In this document: positions 52,737 through 60,871 of the stretch, one piece after another
How the letters are laid out: every line of letters begins with the position of its first letter
How positions within the stretch are numbered: the first letter of the stretch is position 1
NCBI RefSeq assembly: GCF_000800015.1
Contig: NZ_JUGR01000002.1
Location: forward strand, 124,001-188,000
DNA: 64,000 bases
Direction: 5' to 3'
Source of the DNA: Terriglobus sp. TAA 43
GTDB lineage: Bacteria; Acidobacteriota; Terriglobia; Terriglobales; Acidobacteriaceae
Notes under the pieces: model-generated
Told to the model about the DNA's origin: nothing
The model's input: only the letters and a program-made list of their open reading frames with translations
The model's database searches: none
Program-made: the position numbers and the translations under genes

Positions 52737-53330
52737 ATGAAGATCGTCTATACCGTTGTTGAAGACCTGAGATTGAGTCACACTCTGCATACGGCGTTGG
52801 CGGCGAACGGTGTCGCTGTTATCTCGTTACACTCCTCCAGCGAGTGCCTGAGTCATGAAAATCGTCACGTAGCGTCGTGTCTTCTACTCAGTGAAGGATT
52901 GGCAGGCATGGACTGCGGTTCTCTTCCCTATTTGCGCGAGAGAAACTCACCACCGATCATCATCATCTCGGTGAATGGCGATGTCCCATCCTGTGTTCGC
53001 GCTCTCAGGAAAGGAGCACATGACTACCTCACTGTGCCGCTGATGGCGCCTCGTCTCTTTCAGGCCATAGAGTCTGCATTTGACGCGGACCGAAGGTTGC
53101 GCGCAGAACTGCAGGAGACCGCGGAGTTGAGAAGCCGTTGGGCATCGCTCACAACCAGAGAAGCCGAGATTATGCACTATGCGGTCAGAGGATTCCTGAA
53201 TAAGCAGACTGCAGCAGAGCTCAAGATTACTGAAAATACCGTCCAGGTACACCGCGGGCGCGTGATGCGCAAGATGCATGCAACGTCGTTGGCGGAGCTG
53301 GTGCTCATGTCAGTCAGGCTTTCGAGCTAA
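52737..53330 (+). CDS. NarL/FixJ-type regulator with degenerate receiver domain
   Basis: 197 aa from the ATG at 52737, AAGGA 13 bases upstream. The C-terminal LuxR-type HTH is clear: LTTREAEIMHYAVRGFLNKQ and ITENTVQVHRGRVMRKM. The N-terminal 120 residues have the receiver fold, but the phospho-acceptor position reads LLLSE (Ser52) instead of Asp, and the conserved Lys of KP is Val (TVPL). It should work without phosphorylation, or bind another signal. No kinase is adjacent. The gene points away from the island. Confidence 0.8.
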   Translation: MKIVYTVVEDLRLSHTLHTALAANGVAVISLHSSSECLSHENRHVASCLLLSEGLAGMDCGSLPYLRERNSPPIIIISVNGDVPSCVRALRKGAHDYLTVPLMAPRLFQAIESAFDADRRLRAELQETAELRSRWASLTTREAEIMHYAVRGFLNKQTAAELKITENTVQVHRGRVMRKMHATSLAELVLMSVRLSS

Positions 53331-53462
53331 CTCTTCTGCGATAGGCTGCACGGTTCGACGCAAAGGAGTAACCGTCCTGACGAACTACGTCTCCGTCCCT
53401 TTCAAGTCAAGAGTATGTTCAACCTACTAACAGTCTGGATGAAAGCCGTAGGGAGGTAAGCG

Positions 53463-53591
53463 ATGGGAGTCATCGACTTGTTCTTTGTTGGATGTCTCTT
53501 CGTTGCTTTCACACTTTTGAGTGTCAGAGATTCCGGGACCGCGAAGCAGTCAGTAGCAACAGCGCACAACGAATCCCCCAATAAGAAGTAA
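53463..53591 (+). CDS. small membrane peptide (42 aa)
   Basis: MGVIDLFFVGCLFVAFTLLS is one transmembrane helix; the tail SVRDSGTAKQSVATAHNESP is polar and ends in KK. GGAGGTAAGCG stands directly before the ATG, an ideal ribosome binding site. Single-TM start and size recall the small leader or KdpF-like peptides (M-x-x-x-D-L-x-F-x-G) that precede membrane transporters, but none follows here. Too short for routine gene callers. Confidence 0.6.
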   Translation: MGVIDLFFVGCLFVAFTLLSVRDSGTAKQSVATAHNESPNKK

Positions 53592-53724
53592 GTGCATGAA
53601 GATGCTTGCCGCCAGAATGCACTTACGGGCTCGAGAGATTGTGGGACGCGCAGTCGTAGTATTCGACGTCGATTAATTCTGAGCGACGTATTGTTGGAAC
53701 GCTATGTCAACAAGGAGGAATGCG

Positions 53725-54498
53725 ATGAGATTTTTTAGATGGTCTGGTGTTGTTGTTTCGCTCTCGCTTTTGTTAGCCGCGAGCATGAGCTCGTTTGCGC
53801 AATCAAAGCCCCGAATAAAGAACATCGTCCTAGTACACGGAGCTTTCGCAGATGGCTCAAGCTGGGCAAAGGTTATTCCGATTCTGGAGTCAAAGGGCTA
53901 TCACGTCACAGTTGTGCAGAACCCGCTGACATCGTTGACAGATGATGTGAACGCAGCGCTACGGATCATAGCGCTTCAGGACGGGCCGACAATTCTCGTA
54001 GGGCATTCATGGGGTGGGGTGGTCATTACCCAAGCCGGTAACGATCCTAAGGTGAAGGGGCTTGTCTATGTCGCCGCCTATATGCCGGATCAAGGCAAGT
54101 CAGCCAATGACACGAGTGGTCCGTACGGGCCAACACCTGGACAGAAGAGTATCCAGTTAGATGACAAGCACTATGCACGGGTCTCTTCAGAAGGCGCGAT
54201 CAAGTATTTCGCACAGGGACTCCCGATGACTGAGCGCCGCACAGTGCTCGCGGTACAGGGACAAACTTACGGTCCGATGTTTGACGAGAAGATCACCCGG
54301 GCCGCGTGGAAGTCAAAACCATCGTGGCATGTTATTGCCACAGAGGATCTCATGTTGTTTCCCACCATGGAAGAGACACAAGCCATCAAGGCAGGTGGTA
54401 AAGCCTTCAAGATCCCTGCGTGCCATGTGGCTATGCTGCAGCAGCCCCAGAAGGTTGCTGAGGTGATTATGGCTGCAGCTAACGGTGCAAAGCCATGA
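53725..54498 (+). CDS. secreted alpha/beta hydrolase
   Basis: 257 aa. Signal peptide MRFFRWSGVVVSLSLLLAAS to about residue 26 (SFAQ). Alpha/beta hydrolase: oxyanion strand VLVHGAFADGSSW, nucleophile elbow LVGHSWGGVVI (Ser95), and the C-terminal His in PACHVAMLQQP. Like esterase/salicylate-esterase type small lipases. The start is taken at ATG 53725 because AAGGAGG lies just before it; the ATG seven codons earlier would put that ribosome binding site inside the gene. The next open frame is the ALDH stub. Confidence 0.88.
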   Translation: MRFFRWSGVVVSLSLLLAASMSSFAQSKPRIKNIVLVHGAFADGSSWAKVIPILESKGYHVTVVQNPLTSLTDDVNAALRIIALQDGPTILVGHSWGGVVITQAGNDPKVKGLVYVAAYMPDQGKSANDTSGPYGPTPGQKSIQLDDKHYARVSSEGAIKYFAQGLPMTERRTVLAVQGQTYGPMFDEKITRAAWKSKPSWHVIATEDLMLFPTMEETQAIKAGGKAFKIPACHVAMLQQPQKVAEVIMAAANGAKP

Positions 54499-54581
54499 AA
54501 ACGGCACACCCACTGATCCCGTTGAGCAAGGTCGACGACCTACACCTATCGATAGCGTGAATCGACCAGCGAGGAGATGAA

Positions 54582-54647
54582 ATGAATGCGACAACGTTCG
54601 CAACAATCAATCCGTCTACGGGTGAACAGTTGCTGGATCAGAAGTAA
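54582..54647 (+). pseudogene. aldehyde dehydrogenase N-terminal stub
   Basis: MNATTFATINPSTGEQLLDQ then K and stop. The ATINPSTGE start is that of succinate-semialdehyde-type aldehyde dehydrogenases, and GAGGAG stands 5 bases before the ATG, so a working start survives with only 21 codons. The rest of the gene is absent: the 218 bases to the ABC operon do not encode more of it. A deletion scar is likely. Confidence 0.5.
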
Positions 54648-54763
54648 ACTTTTGTGTCGCTGATCATGTCGTAGCCTACTGCCGTCTCGTAGGAAGCCGC
54701 GAGCCGGGGCATCGAGAGTATTCAGTACCGGTTCAGTCATCTCATGATCTGAACTTTCACCGC

Positions 54764-54777
54764 ATGACAAACGTCAT
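54764..54777. promoter_or_regulatory. palindromic operator candidate for the ABC/two-component operon
   Basis: ATGAC-AAAC-GTCAT, 5-bp arms with 4-bp spacer, 89 bp upstream of the ABC ATPase start. Similar TGAC-N4-GTCA sites stand before DesK/DesR-like regulated exporters, so the response regulator encoded in this operon may bind it. The identity is inferred. Confidence 0.5.
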
Positions 54778-54865
54778 AGCCGATTCCTGACACACTGCAC
54801 TCAAATCACCGCCGCAAGGCTTCCATACTCAGTCTCGTAGTCAGGACGTTTCTGAGGAGTCCCCG

Positions 54866-55789
54866 ATGCCCGTCGCAGTGGAAACCGTCGCATCCCTAAC
54901 CAATATCACCAAGCGCTACAAGAACGGCGTCACGGCGCTCGATGGCCTCTCGCTCGATCTTCACAGAGGAGAGATCATCGCCCTGCTCGGCCCCAATGGC
55001 GCGGGCAAGTCCACCGCAGTCAAACTCATGATGGGCCTGATCGCGCCCACCTCCGGCACCGTAGGCATCTTCGGTGCAGACCCGCGCGATCCACACACAC
55101 GCCTCCGCACCGGCGTCATGCTGCAAGTAGGTCGTGCGCCAGAGATGCTGCGCGTTCGCGAGCATGTCAACATCTTTCGCGGGTACTACCCCCACCCCGT
55201 GCCTTACGCCGACCTGGTGAAGGCAGCCGGACTCGAAGGCATCGAAGACCGTTTCTTCGGCCAACTCTCCGGCGGACAGAAGCAGCGCGTCCTCTTCGCG
55301 ATTGCGCTCGCGGGTGACCCAGACCTGGTATTCCTCGACGAACCTACCGTCGGCCTTGACATCGAATCACGCCGTACCATGTGGGCCGAGATTCGCGCCC
55401 TTGCTGCACGCGGCAAAACCGTACTACTCACCACGCATTACCTGGAAGAGGCAGATGCCCTTGCGCATCGCATCATCGTCATCAACAAGGGCAAGGTCAT
55501 TTGTGAAGGCACACCGGCAGAAGTAAAGTCGATGGGCAGCGGCAACCGCTCCGCTACAGCAAAGAGCATCAAGATCATCCGCTGCGCCACCACCCTCACC
55601 GCCGATCATCTGCAGGCGATGCCTAGCGTAGTCGCCGTAGTCAGCGTCGGTGCACTCATTGAAATCACTAGTGAGCAGCCCGAATCTACCCTGCGCGAAA
55701 TGCTCGCACTCGACCAGTCACTCGGCGCGCTTGAAGTGGAAAGTCCCGCACTGGAAGACGCTTTCCTCGCCCTCACCTCGCAGAACTAA
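54866..55789 (+). CDS. ABC exporter ATP-binding protein
   Basis: 307 aa. Walker A LLGPNGAGKSTAVKL, signature QLSGGQKQRVLFA, Walker B PDLVFLDEPTVGLD, H-loop LLTTHYLEE, followed by a C-terminal extra of about 85 residues typical of ABC-2 drug or antibiotic exporters. GGAG precedes the ATG. The cytoplasmic half of an exporter with the permease 11 bases downstream. The kinase/regulator pair that follows in the same operon suggests induction by membrane or drug stress. Confidence 0.93.
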   Translation: MPVAVETVASLTNITKRYKNGVTALDGLSLDLHRGEIIALLGPNGAGKSTAVKLMMGLIAPTSGTVGIFGADPRDPHTRLRTGVMLQVGRAPEMLRVREHVNIFRGYYPHPVPYADLVKAAGLEGIEDRFFGQLSGGQKQRVLFAIALAGDPDLVFLDEPTVGLDIESRRTMWAEIRALAARGKTVLLTTHYLEEADALAHRIIVINKGKVICEGTPAEVKSMGSGNRSATAKSIKIIRCATTLTADHLQAMPSVVAVVSVGALIEITSEQPESTLREMLALDQSLGALEVESPALEDAFLALTSQN

Positions 55790-55800
55790 CGGAGCCAACC

Positions 55801-56601
55801 ATGTCTACCACCGCTACCCTGCCCATCGTCTCCGCAGCCGCGCCCAGTGCCTTCCGTATCTTCCTCACGGAGATGCGCTACGAAGTCATCCGTGCGCTCC
55901 GTACGCGTGCATTCTCTCTTTCAGCCATCGGCTTCCCCGTCATGTTCTATTGCCTCTTCGGCCTCATGATGAATCGCAACCAGACCATCGGCGCAGTCGA
56001 CGTCACCAAGTACCTCCTCGGCGGCTACGCCATCTTCGGATCACTCGGCGCGGCCATCTTCGGCATCGGTGTTGGCGTCGCTCTCGATCGCTCGGCTGGA
56101 TGGATGGAATTGAAGCAGGCAAGCCCCATGCCGCCGCTCGCCTACGTGCTTTCCAAGGCCTGCATGGCCGTTGTCTTCTCGCTCATCATTGTGTCCATCC
56201 TCACCGTGCTCGGCATCGCCTTCGGCCACGTTCACATTACGCTGTTGGAGTACCTGCATATCTTCGGCATCGCCGCGCTCGCGGCAATCCCGTTCTCCTG
56301 CCTCGGCCTCGCCATGGCATTCCTCGTGCCTCCTACGGCCGCAGGCGGCATTGCCAACCTTATCTACCTGCCCATGAGCTTTCTCTCCGGTCTGTGGGTG
56401 CCGCTCAAATTCCTGCCACACGCCCTCCAGGTGATCGCACCCGTCTTCCCCACGTATCATCTTGCTCAGATGATGTACTCGACCCTCGGCGCACCATCTG
56501 AAGGCACGCTCACAAGCCACCTCTTCGGGCTCGTCGGCTTCACGTTCATCATGCTTGGCATCACCTGGCTCGCCTACCAGAGCCGTTCAGAAAACGCATA
56601 A
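55801..56601 (+). CDS. ABC-2 type permease
   Basis: 266 aa with six membrane spans: around residues 35-60, 62-90, 116-140 (AVVFSLIIVSILTVLG), 148-170, 175-200 and 235-255. The pattern of a short N-terminus before TM1 and a wide loop between TM5 and TM6 is that of ABC-2 exporters. It forms the membrane half of the transporter with the ATPase upstream. The substrate cannot be told. Confidence 0.9.
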   Translation: MSTTATLPIVSAAAPSAFRIFLTEMRYEVIRALRTRAFSLSAIGFPVMFYCLFGLMMNRNQTIGAVDVTKYLLGGYAIFGSLGAAIFGIGVGVALDRSAGWMELKQASPMPPLAYVLSKACMAVVFSLIIVSILTVLGIAFGHVHITLLEYLHIFGIAALAAIPFSCLGLAMAFLVPPTAAGGIANLIYLPMSFLSGLWVPLKFLPHALQVIAPVFPTYHLAQMMYSTLGAPSEGTLTSHLFGLVGFTFIMLGITWLAYQSRSENA

Positions 56602-56612
56602 CCGGAAAAGCC

Positions 56613-57722
56613 ATGTCGCTCCCAATTGAAGACCTGAAAAACGCGAGACGGAAGATGGACAACAAAGGGGCCACCCTCATCTGGCTCGCGTACACAGCCT
56701 TCCTCTTCATCGACCCGGTCTTCAACCCGAGTATGCGTCTCTGGCTGGGAACACTCGCTGTCTTCGCAGTCTTCCTCGTCGTCTACTACCTCTACGCTAT
56801 CTCCTGCGACAGGAAGCTCCGCTACTGGATGGTGGCTATCACTTTCCTCCTCGGCGCCATCACGTTGCCGTGGAACTCCGGTGGCATCACCTTCTTCATC
56901 TACGCGGCCAGCTTCCTGCCGTTCATCCGCGACGACGCCTATCTCATCATCGGCTTCATCGCTCTCGAATCCGCCACGATGCTTGCTGAGACTTACATCC
57001 TGCACAACCGAGGCTGGCATGTATCTCCCATTAGCGGCTGGATGGGCTCATTCCTCACGCTCATCGTTGGCGGCAGCAACTTCTTCTTCGCCAAGCAGGG
57101 CAAATCCAATGCGAAGCTCCGCATGGCCCAGGAAGAGATCGAGGCACTCGCCGCCGTCGCAGAACGCGAACGCATTGCGCGCGATCTGCACGATGTCCTT
57201 GGCCACACGCTCTCACTCATTGTGTTGAAGAGTGAACTCGCCGGACGCCTCGTCGCGAGCAACCCGCAGCGCGCCACTGAAGAGATCGCCGAAGTTGAAC
57301 GCACCGCCCGTACCGCACTTGCAGAAGTACGCGAAGCTATCGGAGGCTATCGCGCCCGCGGCCTCGCGGCAGAAATTGAAGCAGCACGCAAAACACTCAA
57401 CACCGCCGGTGTAACGCTGCATGTAGAAGCTGCAGACTCCGCCGAAGGCAAACTCACAGCGACGGAAGAAAGTGTGCTTGCATTGGCTCTGCGTGAAGCC
57501 GTGACCAATATCGTGCGCCACGCCCACGCGAACACGTGTAAGCTTCGTTTCGTAACAGCAAATGGCCAACGCCGCTTCATCATTGAAGACGACGGGCAAC
57601 ACACCGAAGTCCGTGAAGGCAACGGCTTACGTGGCATGCGCGAACGCGTTGAGTCACTCGGTGGACACCTGCTCCTCACCCGCGACACAGGCACCCGACT
57701 GGAACTACAACTCCCCAAATGA
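56613..57722 (+). CDS. sensor histidine kinase, DesK-like (HisKA_3)
   Basis: 369 aa. Five or six membrane spans between residues 20 and 160, no extracytoplasmic domain of note. Coiled linker 165-185, then ERERIARDLHDVLGHTLSLIV with the phospho-acceptor His193 and the HDxxGH quotient typical of HisKA_3, and an ATPase domain (AVTNIVRHAHANTC, IEDDGQHTEV, GNGLRGMRERV). It likely senses membrane state, phosphorylates the regulator encoded 4 bases into its end, and so controls the exporter. Overlaps the response regulator (ATGA). Confidence 0.92.
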   Translation: MSLPIEDLKNARRKMDNKGATLIWLAYTAFLFIDPVFNPSMRLWLGTLAVFAVFLVVYYLYAISCDRKLRYWMVAITFLLGAITLPWNSGGITFFIYAASFLPFIRDDAYLIIGFIALESATMLAETYILHNRGWHVSPISGWMGSFLTLIVGGSNFFFAKQGKSNAKLRMAQEEIEALAAVAERERIARDLHDVLGHTLSLIVLKSELAGRLVASNPQRATEEIAEVERTARTALAEVREAIGGYRARGLAAEIEAARKTLNTAGVTLHVEAADSAEGKLTATEESVLALALREAVTNIVRHAHANTCKLRFVTANGQRRFIIEDDGQHTEVREGNGLRGMRERVESLGGHLLLTRDTGTRLELQLPK

Positions 57723-58339
57723 AGACTCAAAATACCATCCGCGTCCTGCTCGCCGAAGATCAAACGATGCTCCGCGGAGCGCTTGCGGCTCTGCTCGAAC
57801 TGGAAGGCGACATTCACGTCGTCGCGCAAGCAGCCGATGGTCGCGAAGCGCAACGCCTCGAACGCGAGCACCATCCCGACATCGTCGTCACCGACATTGA
57901 GATGCCACAGATGACGGGCCTTGAACTTGCGGCACACCTGAAAGACACTGGTTCGCAATCCCGCGTCATCATCCTCACCACCTTCGCGCGCCCCGGTTAT
58001 CTTCGCCGCGCGCTCGACGCCGGTGCGCGAGGCTACCTGCTCAAAGACCGTCCCGCGTCGGAACTCGCTGAAGCCATCCGCCGCGTCCAATCTGGTCTGC
58101 GTGCGGTTGATCCCGCGCTTGCCGCCGAAGCATGGTCCGCAGATGCAGACCCGCTCTCCGATCGCGAACGCCAGATACTGCAACGAGCAGGCGATGGCCG
58201 TAGTTCCGCCGATATCGCAGCAGAGCTGCATCTTTCAGAAGGCACTGTGCGCAACTACCTGTCGGAAGCTATCGCCAAACTGGGCGCCGCCAACCGCACA
58301 GACGCAGCGCGCATCGCCCGCACGCGCGGCTGGTTGTAG
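57719..58339 (+). CDS. response regulator, NarL/DesR-like
   Basis: 206 aa. Intact receiver with VLLAEDQTMLRGALAAL, phospho-acceptor Asp59 in IVVTDIEMPQMTG and the Lys in GYLLKDRP. Then a LuxR-type HTH: LSDRERQILQRAGDGRSS and GTVRNYLSEAIAKLGAANRT. Partner of the kinase upstream with a 4-base overlap. The last gene of the operon; it converges with the operon on the right. Probable binding site at 54764-54777. Confidence 0.92.
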   Translation: MKTQNTIRVLLAEDQTMLRGALAALLELEGDIHVVAQAADGREAQRLEREHHPDIVVTDIEMPQMTGLELAAHLKDTGSQSRVIILTTFARPGYLRRALDAGARGYLLKDRPASELAEAIRRVQSGLRAVDPALAAEAWSADADPLSDRERQILQRAGDGRSSADIAAELHLSEGTVRNYLSEAIAKLGAANRTDAARIARTRGWL

Positions 58340-58412
58340 CTACTTCTTAGAATGCAACGCTGGATCAAGACTGACCAGGTCGAAAGTCAGTTCCTTATGC
58401 GCTCGTTGTTAC

Positions 58413-59462
58413 TCATGCAGTGATACGTTCGAACTTGGAAACGCGGCCGGTCTTATTCCAATCGGAGATGTAGATGCGACCCCGTGAGTCTACGAGACAG
58501 CCGTGCGCGGCGCTGAAGAGTGCGGGCGCAACCGTTGCAGGATTTAGATCGTATTTCGCCCACATCGTGCGATCCGGATTATCACCGAGAAATGCCACGA
58601 TAGCGTTGTCTTTATCGAGGATCGTGACACGGCCTTCGAGTTCGGAGACGACTGCGTGCTCGCCGTAAAAGCTGACCTGACACGGGCGACGCATGTGCGT
58701 GGCAATGTTGCGAACGAACTTTCCATCGAAGTCCATGTGTACGAGCCTGCGGTTTTCGCGATCGCAGACCAGCAGCAGCGGCTGGTCATACCGTGTGTCT
58801 ACGGCGAGTCCATGACTGCACTGGAACATCCCGTCTGTAATTCCCTTGCCCGCATACGCCGCTTTGTAGTTGCCATTCTTGTCGAAACGAAACAGACGCG
58901 AGTCGCCGTATCCGTTTGCGATCCAGAGGTCTCCATCGGGCGCGGACACTGCTGCAGTCAGACGCCATGCATTCGGTGTTGCAAAGCCCGCGTCACGCGG
59001 CGCTGTGATCTTTCTCAATATCGTGCCGTCTGGTTTGACGGTCAGGTAGAGCCAGTTCGCTTCTGGCGTCCCTTTCTGCACTGTCACATGGAAGCGCTCT
59101 CCGTCGGAGTCCTGTTGATGCACCATGGAGTGTACTTCTGGGTAGTCCTTAAGGATGCTGCGTAGCAGCGTGCCATCGTGTGAGTACACGAGGACGCCGG
59201 TACTGCTTTGCGTGGCGACGTAGATGTTGCCTGCGACGTCGGTAGAAATCGCGCCGTGTGTACCACCGTAGATGGTTCCAGCGGGCAGCGCGCCCCAGTT
59301 GCTCACAGTGCGGTAAGTCCATTCACCATTGCCGGTAATTGAGGTCATCGGCGAAGCCGCCTGTGCATGTGCCGTCGTTGCCTGATTCAAACTGCTTACA
59401 ACTGCTACCGCAGCCGAACTGGCTAGGAAGCTGCGACGTGTCCAAGTGAATGCACCGCTCAT
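58413..59462 (-). CDS. Tat-exported NHL/beta-propeller protein
   Basis: 349 aa. N-terminal WTRRSFLASSAAVAVV is a twin-arginine signal, ending near AHAQA. The rest is strands of a beta-propeller with NHL/SMP-30-like repeats (GNIYVATQSSTGVLVY, GDLWIANGYGDSRLFRFDK, RGRIYISDW). Extracytoplasmic, possibly a scaffold or lactonase-like. It is the last gene of a four-gene minus-strand operon with a c-type cytochrome and DUF1501/DUF1553 proteins, overlapping the cytochrome gene by 4 bases. Confidence 0.85.
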   Translation of the reverse strand: MSGAFTWTRRSFLASSAAVAVVSSLNQATTAHAQAASPMTSITGNGEWTYRTVSNWGALPAGTIYGGTHGAISTDVAGNIYVATQSSTGVLVYSHDGTLLRSILKDYPEVHSMVHQQDSDGERFHVTVQKGTPEANWLYLTVKPDGTILRKITAPRDAGFATPNAWRLTAAVSAPDGDLWIANGYGDSRLFRFDKNGNYKAAYAGKGITDGMFQCSHGLAVDTRYDQPLLLVCDRENRRLVHMDFDGKFVRNIATHMRRPCQVSFYGEHAVVSELEGRVTILDKDNAIVAFLGDNPDRTMWAKYDLNPATVAPALFSAAHGCLVDSRGRIYISDWNKTGRVSKFERITA

Positions 59463-60865
59463 GATGTCTTCCTCACCTCTGCTGCTTGCGTCAAAGGCTG
59501 TGCAGGTGTGTTGAAAAGGTATATATGCTGCAGGCTGGGCAGCGATTTCAACCGCGCGGCGCTTTCGCTCGTAATCTTCGTCCCGCTCAGGTTGAGATAA
59601 GTCAGTTGCTTCAACCCTGCAAGCTTCTCGATCCCGTTCCCGGCAACACTTGTGTTGTCCAGATGAATCGCGCGCAGATGTGTGAATTTGGCGAGCGTTG
59701 TAAAACTAGCGTCGGTGACTGCAGTTCTAGCGAGATCGACCTCGACGATGTACGGAGCGTATTTCTCGAACTGCGCGAGTTGCGTATCGCCAAAGCTGCT
59801 TGCAACGTCGAGTGTGTTGAGTATCAAGCCGTCAGACGGCTTTGCGGAAACGGTCAGTAGCTTTGCTCCGGGCACACTCTTCATGCGGTCAATCGCAGGC
59901 TGTAACGCGCTGTAGTCTCCCACCGGCTCAAGAGGAACGTTACTCGGCTCTCGAATCGAGATGCCTGCAAGATGTGTAGCTGTGGGCGACGCACCCTGCT
60001 GAATCCATGCCCTGATCCATGCAATCTCTTCCTGGCTGAGTGGTGGTTTTCCCTCCGCTGGCATGAACTGCTTGTGACCTTCCGGAAGCGTGACCCGCTT
60101 GAGCAGCAGACTATCGTCCGGCTTGTTGGGCACGATTACGGGGCCGTCTTTACCGCCCAGCATGAGTGCCTCGAAGGTGTCCATGCGTAGTTTTCCTTTG
60201 ACCTGGCCGTCGCCATGACAGGACATGCACTTCTTATCCCAGATGGGGTCGATGTGCTGTACGTAAAACGAGTCGCTCTTTGCCTTCGAACTGCCCAAGG
60301 AGACGATCGTTTTAATCGGACGTGGCGCATACACGGTGAGGTAATTGCTGCCATGCGTTAGGGAGCCGCCCTGGTGCGCTGCCCACATCATCACCATCAG
60401 TGTGATCGCCAGCAATGCCGGATAGACCTTCTCGGTCGGAAACGCTGACCATAAAGGACGCGTCAGCAAACACAGCATGGTGCATACGGTGAGCAGGATG
60501 CCGCCCCACATATGGCGGGTGACTCCTGGACCAGCCGCACCACTTCCAAAGGCAAGCAGATAACCCAGAATTACCGATGCGATGCAACCCACGAACGCCA
60601 GGCCGAGTACAAAGCCTGCAGCCTCGCGCAGCGCGGGCTTCCGTCTGCCACCAAGTTCAAGCAACGGCACCAGCAGTATGAGCGTGACCGGCAGATGTAC
60701 CGCAAGCGGATGAAAGCGTCCCAGGAACTGCTGCCAGTCCGCATGGGGCTGGCCGTTCAGTCGAACGATCCATGGCAGACTGAGCAGCAACAGCGACAGC
60801 ACGATTGCGGCTGTCCATCGTCTGCGTGAGGTGTCGTCCTTCCAAAGAATTTTGTTAGCGAACAC
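59459..60865 (-). CDS. membrane-bound c-type cytochrome with LRR C-terminus
   Basis: 468 aa. Four to five TM helices in residues 18-165: the DUF2231-like membrane block with PLAVHLPVTLILLVPLLE. Then a planctomycete-type cytochrome c domain with one heme site KKCMSCHGDGQVKGKLRM (Cys213, Cys216, His217) and a downstream Met ligand candidate (KQFMPAEG). After it, four to five LRRs (LRAIHLDNTSVAGNGIEKL, LTYLNLSGTKITS). Combination of cytochrome c and LRR is typical of Planctomycetes/Acidobacteria sugar-oxidation or polymer clusters. Confidence 0.85.
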   Translation of the reverse strand: MFANKILWKDDTSRRRWTAAIVLSLLLLSLPWIVRLNGQPHADWQQFLGRFHPLAVHLPVTLILLVPLLELGGRRKPALREAAGFVLGLAFVGCIASVILGYLLAFGSGAAGPGVTRHMWGGILLTVCTMLCLLTRPLWSAFPTEKVYPALLAITLMVMMWAAHQGGSLTHGSNYLTVYAPRPIKTIVSLGSSKAKSDSFYVQHIDPIWDKKCMSCHGDGQVKGKLRMDTFEALMLGGKDGPVIVPNKPDDSLLLKRVTLPEGHKQFMPAEGKPPLSQEEIAWIRAWIQQGASPTATHLAGISIREPSNVPLEPVGDYSALQPAIDRMKSVPGAKLLTVSAKPSDGLILNTLDVASSFGDTQLAQFEKYAPYIVEVDLARTAVTDASFTTLAKFTHLRAIHLDNTSVAGNGIEKLAGLKQLTYLNLSGTKITSESAARLKSLPSLQHIYLFNTPAQPLTQAAEVRKTS

Positions 60866-60871
60866 ACACCC

